The notes under the pieces were generated by a model. The model searched no databases. It was not told where the DNA came from and saw only the letters and a list, made by a program, of their open reading frames with translations. A program made the position numbers and the translations under genes. 64,000 bases of DNA, taken from contig PLWS01000002.1 in the NCBI GenBank assembly GCA_003151115.1, positions 310,001 to 374,000 on the forward strand, given 5' to 3'. Origin of the DNA: Vulcanimicrobiota bacterium. GTDB taxonomy: Bacteria; Vulcanimicrobiota; Vulcanimicrobiia; Vulcanimicrobiales; Vulcanimicrobiaceae. This document shows positions 59,393 to 64,000 of this stretch, one piece after another (within the stretch, counting starts at the first letter, position 1; each line of letters begins with the position of its first letter).

Positions 59393-62300
59393 CTACTTGA
59401 TCGGCCATCCACCACATTGCCGAATTGCGGTCTCAATGTCGGCCATCACTTGGATTGTTTGCGTGATCGACGCGGCCATCTTTTGGTAATGGTCGAGGTC
59501 ATCGAAAGTGAGATTAAGGCCCTTACGGTCCTTTAGCCACTTTTCGCACATCCTGTAAGCGCCAATCTCAAACTCCCAAACCTCGCGCGGCATATTGCCA
59601 AAATATTGCGATTTATTTATATGAACGCGGCCGACACCGTTGGGATCGCATTCAAACTTCACGACATCAATTTGATTGGTTCCGGCTACCGGAAAATTGG
59701 TAACATACGAAACATTTGATCTCATCAGATGCAGCGCGCGTAAGTCCGCGCCCTTTGACGCAAGCACCTTAAAAAGTGACTTGTCCGAAGTAATGGGGAA
59801 TCGAAGGAAGTCTCGTCTTAGTTCAGCACTATAGCGTTCTCGATAGCCTGGCGAGTATGTAATCGCATATATATAGTTGAAGACATCTTCTGGCCCAAAT
59901 GAAGTGCTGAAGTCGCCATAGCCATCATTTACGAATTTTAGTCCGAGGTTCTTTGAAAATGCCTCAACGCAGGCGGCAGAAAGGTTTGACTCTTTTCCTT
60001 CTAACTTCTCGTCGAACATAGACAGATGGCGCGCCTCGCTAAATTGGTAGAGCGGGAACTGAAAGCTGTTCCCCCCGCCAGCGGATTTGTTCGCCACTAC
60101 GCATTGGTCACCAATCATTTCCGTACAATAAGAAAATGTAAACTCTTGCGGGGACTGCGGGCGATGCGTCAAAAACGCGACGTTGCCATCAAGCATGTGC
60201 CCCATAACATCGAGGCGCATGCGCTCTACCAGGGCTTTGTGATAAAAGACGTAACGAAAATCAAACGGGCGGTAACAGTAAGTCCTTATGTAACTCTTCG
60301 GTTTCCCAATATTTGCGAGCTCACTTCTCGCTGTCGCTAGATTCCAGTAGGAAACATCTCGCAACGAAGGATAGCGCAGTCTTATTTCATCGTCACTGAG
60401 GTTGCGGTCCAAAAGGTCGTCAACGCGGCGTATCAGCGTCTTTTCATCGAACGCCATTGCGAAATCGTTTCGCGCCGTGGTAACGGTGCTATTAAAAAGG
60501 CCAAATGCGTCTTTGATGGACATGAAGGTGGCGTATTCCACCTGCTGAGAGCCATCTTGAGGAACGAACAAGTAAGCCGGAGACTGTGGGGCAACCTCCT
60601 TCCAACTCGTAGTCGCGACATTATTGGCATAGAGGTAGTCATATTTATCCTCGCGGCTCCCCCACAATTCGGCGTGGTGAATCTTCGTTGCTTCCGAATC
60701 ACGGTTTCGTTTGACGAATATACCGATTGCTACACCGGGACGTATATCGAAAACGTTCTTATCGGTAACCCCAGTCGGCGCAGCCTCGGTCTTCAGCGAA
60801 TTGCCATGCAAATCCAAAATGTAGATATCATCGAAGGTCTGCATCAGCGTACGGCGCATGCCGCGAAAGGTCGGGTTATCCAGATAGCCATGATTAGTTA
60901 TGAAGGCCAGTATCCCGTAACCCGTTTTTTCGATTCGCCATTGGGCAAATCGAACGAATTTTACATAATCATCATTTAGCCATTTTGGGTTGCGCTCACC
61001 AAGCGGTTTGCCATCGACTTCAAAATAGCTGCTTGTCGCGGCATATGGCCTCGAAGCGGTTTTTTGTTTTATGTCTTTACCCCGCAGGAGTCCATTCACC
61101 CATTCCCCATTATTTGCGGATAGTTTTGAGTAAGGAGGATTCCCCAATACCACCATGACGGGCATTTGCTCCTTAATGTCATTGGCATTGTTCGCTTCCT
61201 CAGCAAGCCAGTTCGCAAAGAGGGACAAGCCAGATATATCGTGGGCTTCCTCAAGCGAGTTTGTGAGATATAGTCTTAGGCGTTCATCACTCAAAAAATT
61301 GTAGCCCGACTCGCGCAGCTTCATTCCTAATACCATATGTGCGACGGCGTATGGAGCCATCAACAGCTCGAAGCCGTAAAGGCGAGGAAGCAGGTGTGTG
61401 TGCACGTAATCGGACCACATGCCCCTATTGGACCGGAAGGCCGCCAAAATCTTGTCGATTACTGCATGTAAGAATGTCCCCGTCCCCGCAGCGGGATCGA
61501 GGATTTGAAGCTTGTGCGTTTCGCTTTTAGCCGAGCCGCGCTTTATTTTTGAAGAATCCGCTAGTCCTTTCGACAGTCCGAATTGTTTGCGCAAAATAAC
61601 ATCGGTGCTTTCCACGATGTAAGACACCACCGACTCGGGTGTGAAGAATACTCCCCGAAGTTCCCTCATTTCAGGGTTATATTCAGAAAGAAACGTTTCG
61701 TAGAAATGAATTACCGGATTCTCTCGTTGACGCCGTTTGTTAAAATCTAAAACGATTTGCTTTATGTCTGCGCGCTCTAGCAATTCTGCTAAATCATCCA
61801 CTGCCCAGGCAACCCGGTCGTCTAAATCTGGCCCCGCAATATGACCAAATAGTTTCCGAAGGAATGGGTTCGTCTTTGGCAGCTCGTAGGCGGCGTCTTT
61901 GCGCGTAAACGGTTTTACATCTGGCGCGTTACAGCGTGCCGAAAATAATCCATAACAAATCGTCTGGGCATACATGTCCGCAAATTGCTCTTCATTAAGC
62001 TCATGCAGAAGAACTTGCTTAAATGACTTGAACTGTTCGTGAAGTTCCCCTTTAGAGGTCTCGCTTGCGAACGCGCGCCTGAGGACATCCCGAATCAACC
62101 GCGCAGACCCCGCCATACGAAGCGCGAGATCACGCGAGGTTGTGATTACTGGGACCTTGGATTTTACGAAATGATCGAACAGCGCCTCAAAACCAGCATA
62201 ATTCTTCGGAAGCGGCGAGAGTTTGCCGCGCGCGTCCACGCTAGCAATCCGTACGGATTCCCGTTGCTCTCCGTTTACGAACCAGGCAAATGAAATATAG

Positions 62301-62605
62301 TCTGTTAAAATGAGATTTGACAGCGCATGGCGATAGCGCGTCAGTTGCTCGTCATCGGCAATGCGGTCGAGGTCAGTGCCAATGTCCTTTGCCTCGATGT
62401 AACCAAGCGGCGTGTGTCCCCTACTGATTATGAAATCCGGGGCACCACATTTTATACGCTTGGGCTCGTTTGTAACTGTAATCTTGTTGTGCAGCTGCTC
62501 CAGCAGATTCTGCAGTGTGCCCCGATGCGTATGCTCTGTCGCGTTGCCGAGCGACAGTGCCTTCCCAACTCTGCCGAGATAACCATCAATTGGGGTCGTG
62601 CTCAA
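59393..62605 (-). CDS. Single-chain type IIG/ISP-like restriction-modification enzyme
   Basis: The 1070-aa protein combines an N-terminal PD-(D/E)XK nuclease (APDFIISRG with D57, YIEAK with E71/K73), a helical spacer with FYETFLSEYNPEMRELRGVF and FTPESVVSYI, and an N6-adenine methyltransferase (motif I LDPAAGTGTFL at 370, motif IV VLGNPPYSKL at 489). A C-terminal target-recognition region follows (SPGYRERYSAELRRDFLRFP, KMAASITQTIQVM). No helicase motifs are seen, so it fits type IIG rather than LlaGI-like ISP. TTG start at 62605. Target unknown. Confidence 0.9.
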   Translation of the reverse strand: MSTTPIDGYLGRVGKALSLGNATEHTHRGTLQNLLEQLHNKITVTNEPKRIKCGAPDFIISRGHTPLGYIEAKDIGTDLDRIADDEQLTRYRHALSNLILTDYISFAWFVNGEQRESVRIASVDARGKLSPLPKNYAGFEALFDHFVKSKVPVITTSRDLALRMAGSARLIRDVLRRAFASETSKGELHEQFKSFKQVLLHELNEEQFADMYAQTICYGLFSARCNAPDVKPFTRKDAAYELPKTNPFLRKLFGHIAGPDLDDRVAWAVDDLAELLERADIKQIVLDFNKRRQRENPVIHFYETFLSEYNPEMRELRGVFFTPESVVSYIVESTDVILRKQFGLSKGLADSSKIKRGSAKSETHKLQILDPAAGTGTFLHAVIDKILAAFRSNRGMWSDYVHTHLLPRLYGFELLMAPYAVAHMVLGMKLRESGYNFLSDERLRLYLTNSLEEAHDISGLSLFANWLAEEANNANDIKEQMPVMVVLGNPPYSKLSANNGEWVNGLLRGKDIKQKTASRPYAATSSYFEVDGKPLGERNPKWLNDDYVKFVRFAQWRIEKTGYGILAFITNHGYLDNPTFRGMRRTLMQTFDDIYILDLHGNSLKTEAAPTGVTDKNVFDIRPGVAIGIFVKRNRDSEATKIHHAELWGSREDKYDYLYANNVATTSWKEVAPQSPAYLFVPQDGSQQVEYATFMSIKDAFGLFNSTVTTARNDFAMAFDEKTLIRRVDDLLDRNLSDDEIRLRYPSLRDVSYWNLATARSELANIGKPKSYIRTYCYRPFDFRYVFYHKALVERMRLDVMGHMLDGNVAFLTHRPQSPQEFTFSYCTEMIGDQCVVANKSAGGGNSFQFPLYQFSEARHLSMFDEKLEGKESNLSAACVEAFSKNLGLKFVNDGYGDFSTSFGPEDVFNYIYAITYSPGYRERYSAELRRDFLRFPITSDKSLFKVLASKGADLRALHLMRSNVSYVTNFPVAGTNQIDVVKFECDPNGVGRVHINKSQYFGNMPREVWEFEIGAYRMCEKWLKDRKGLNLTFDDLDHYQKMAASITQTIQVMADIETAIRQCGGWPIK

Positions 62606-62788
62606 AGCGGCCCTCGTTCACCATTAAGTTACATCAACTATTGACAGCCCATTAAGCGTGCGCGGCCCCCTCGCCTCTGTTTTGCCCCACGCGAATGCAT
62701 TGGGGTCTCTGATTCGCCCCCAGTAGGCGTTTGCGCGCGACGCGCAACTTTACGTCCTCGTCGCAGAAATCGGGGCGCTCAATACGGC

Positions 62789-62956
62789 GTGATATTCTGG
62801 AACTTTCCAACTCCTGGGATGACGGCAGGCATTCTGGAGCTGCCGTACATGCTCGCGATGTTTGAATCGGAAGAGGCCGCTTCCGGTGTAGAGCTGGGCG
62901 ACCTGGACCTTTGGCAAATGCTAGACGAGTACGACGAAATCATTCGGTGGAACTAA
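62789..62956 (+). CDS. Possible small acidic protein, 55 aa
   Basis: From GTG 62789 (or ATG 62819, 45 aa) the frame reads VIFWNFPTPGMTAGILELPY, then MFESEEAASGVELGDLDLWQ, with acidic helical character. No clear ribosome site. Its last 17 bases overlap the convergent large gene. The remaining gap 62606-62788 upstream of the restriction enzyme holds TTGACA at 62642 but no gene. Weak call. Confidence 0.3.
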   Translation: MIFWNFPTPGMTAGILELPYMLAMFESEEAASGVELGDLDLWQMLDEYDEIIRWN

Positions 62957-64000
62957 AGCGCTCAGCCGAGTATTCCATAGCGAGACGAACAATTGCGCGC
63001 TGCGTTTTCCGGCGGGGGGTCGACTTGCGCTTCAAAATGTCGCGCCAGCGCCTTTCCGAGATACCGAGTATGGCTGCAATACGCGCCTGAGGAAATTGCG
63101 CAAGATAATCTACTGCGCTCCACAAGCCGTCGAAGCATCGGACACGCTTACGCTTCGCTTTAGCATCGTAGACTAGCGGCCCGTCGTTGTCGATGCTGGT
63201 GCCCTCGTCTTCATCGAGGCGGTCGACTTCTTTCCCGATGCGAATTGCGCCGTCGGATTCCAGGGGCAGCGAAAAAAGCACACCTCGGGTCTCCTCTGTA
63301 CACGGAATGCCTTCTGAGTCGGCTGCCTTGAGTTCCGGATGCCGCCGAAATTCTTCAACGTATTCGGCTAGCGATAACACCGGCACGGCTCCCGCCCAGC
63401 CATTGCGATCCCAATCGATGGCGATGGCGTCGCCTGTCAGCGCGTCAATGCACGGGAGTTTTCGGCATTTGCCCAGGTCCTTTTCGAACGGCATTACCGG
63501 TCGTATATCTTCATACACCGATTGTTCTGCAACGGTAAGTGCTTGTATAAAGTTAAATGGTTTTACCCACTGGTCATAAGGTTTGCGCGCGTTGTAATAC
63601 TTGAAACGTCCGAACGTTACAGGCTGCGTTATTGGAAGCTTCCGTCGAAGCGGCGTTTTTCCAAACTTGTATAACTGTTCAACCCGTCGCACTTGTTTTT
63701 TCGGCATTGGGAGCTCTTGGGATAAAATGGCGAGCCAAACTCGCCGGGCAAGCTTCTTGGTGTTCTCTCCGGCCGTTCGACCAACAATAGCGCCCAGTGC
63801 GCTCTCCGAGGCTTTCACGATCCGAATGCGGCCCGTTTCCGTTACCGTGTAGAGCACGTAACGTTTTGCAGAAATCGCAAAGCACCTGAGGTTGCGTTCT
63901 TCCTCGTGTTCAATTTTGATGAGATTGCCTTTTAGGTTATAAGGGCTTAGTACATCAAGTCGTTTCAATATGCGCTGAACTTGTGAGATTTTCAGACAGG
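62940..64000 (-). CDS. C-terminal part of a large protein, possibly PolB-like (runs off window)
   Basis: The frame is open from the window edge, reading LKISQVQRILKRLDVLSPYN then GNLIKIEHEEERNLRCFAIS and AKRYVLYTVTETGRIRIVKA. The CFAISAKRYVLY...IVKASE pattern recalls the thumb-side region of large, poorly described family-B DNA polymerase-like proteins in accessory regions. This likeness is from memory and unproven. The last 100 residues carry FPQARIAAILGISERRWRDI, a helix-turn-helix-like segment, and a basic tail. A TTG at 63968 could be a start only if the upstream frame is not coding. Its stop overlaps the small plus-strand frame. Confidence 0.65.
   Translation of the reverse strand, partial: CLKISQVQRILKRLDVLSPYNLKGNLIKIEHEEERNLRCFAISAKRYVLYTVTETGRIRIVKASESALGAIVGRTAGENTKKLARRVWLAILSQELPMPKKQVRRVEQLYKFGKTPLRRKLPITQPVTFGRFKYYNARKPYDQWVKPFNFIQALTVAEQSVYEDIRPVMPFEKDLGKCRKLPCIDALTGDAIAIDWDRNGWAGAVPVLSLAEYVEEFRRHPELKAADSEGIPCTEETRGVLFSLPLESDGAIRIGKEVDRLDEDEGTSIDNDGPLVYDAKAKRKRVRCFDGLWSAVDYLAQFPQARIAAILGISERRWRDILKRKSTPRRKTQRAIVRLAMEYSAERFSSTE

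Overview
The window is a GC-rich bacterial chromosome segment with densely packed genes on both strands. A large TonB-dependent receptor ending in Phe indicates a diderm cell envelope. Start and stop codons often overlap (ATGA, TGATG, GTGA), and GTG and TTG starts are common. The mix of TonB receptor with carboxypeptidase-regulatory-like domain, YVTN propeller, ABC-2 exporter, FolE2, a Lhr/PdeM pair and a PaaA/BoxB-like oxygenase resembles an uncultured lineage such as Ca. Eremiobacterota/Vulcanimicrobiota. That placement is inference from gene content only.

Layout. 1-2.9 kb: the N-terminal end of a 2-oxoacid:ferredoxin oxidoreductase alpha subunit, a gamma-carbonic-anhydrase-like protein, a YVTN beta-propeller and an HNH nuclease. 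2.9 kb: tRNA-Thr. 3.1-4.4 kb: a two-gene restriction-modification system (Dam-like methylase plus PD-(D/E)XK nuclease). 4.4-8.8 kb: MsrB/MsrA and a Dpp/Opp-type importer without its ATPases. 8.8-13.3 kb: a secreted barrel-like protein and the TonB receptor. 14.3-21.8 kb: SIS isomerase, DacB, LysA, amidase, ManA, PabB-PabC fusion and a small YgaP-like membrane protein. 21.8-30.3 kb: FolK-FolE2 fusion, YtcJ-like amidohydrolase, alpha/beta hydrolase, Mrp ATPase, DprA, HemL and a GH47 mannosidase rarely found in bacteria. 30.3-43.1 kb: a nonsense-broken DUF4440-like gene, M28 peptidase, GIY-YIG protein, cyclophilin, a beta-lactamase-like hydrolase, an ABC-2 transporter split over two sites, AlkA, pirin, UBP zinc finger, a kinase-like protein, an MFS exporter and a histone-H1-like basic peptide. 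43.1-47 kb: Lhr helicase, PdeM and NUDIX. 47-54 kb: an acyl-CoA/aromatic-CoA degradation cluster (PaaH-like, thiolase, ALDH, PaaA/BoxB-like di-iron oxygenase, enoyl-CoA hydratase) with an atypical tRNA in the middle. 54-56.2 kb: a MacB/FtsX-type ABC pair.

From about 56.3 kb the sequence changes. There are 53-bp direct repeats, then two minisatellite arrays in inverted orientation (CCGATGCGCAATGC on one side, its reverse complement on the other) around a small orphan gene. Beyond them is a visibly AT-richer accessory segment: a two-TM membrane protein, a DEDDh exonuclease with a large unassigned C-terminal region, a 1070-aa single-chain type IIG/ISP restriction-modification enzyme, and the C-terminal part of a large protein that may be PolB-like and runs off the window. 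It looks like a defence or mobile island joined to the chromosome at a repeat-rich boundary, and it is the best place to look for something undescribed.

Three genes (pabBC, the 106-aa gene after the ALDH, and the FtsX permease) have coding frames that begin well upstream of any ATG/GTG/TTG and appear to start at CTG, ATA and ATT.
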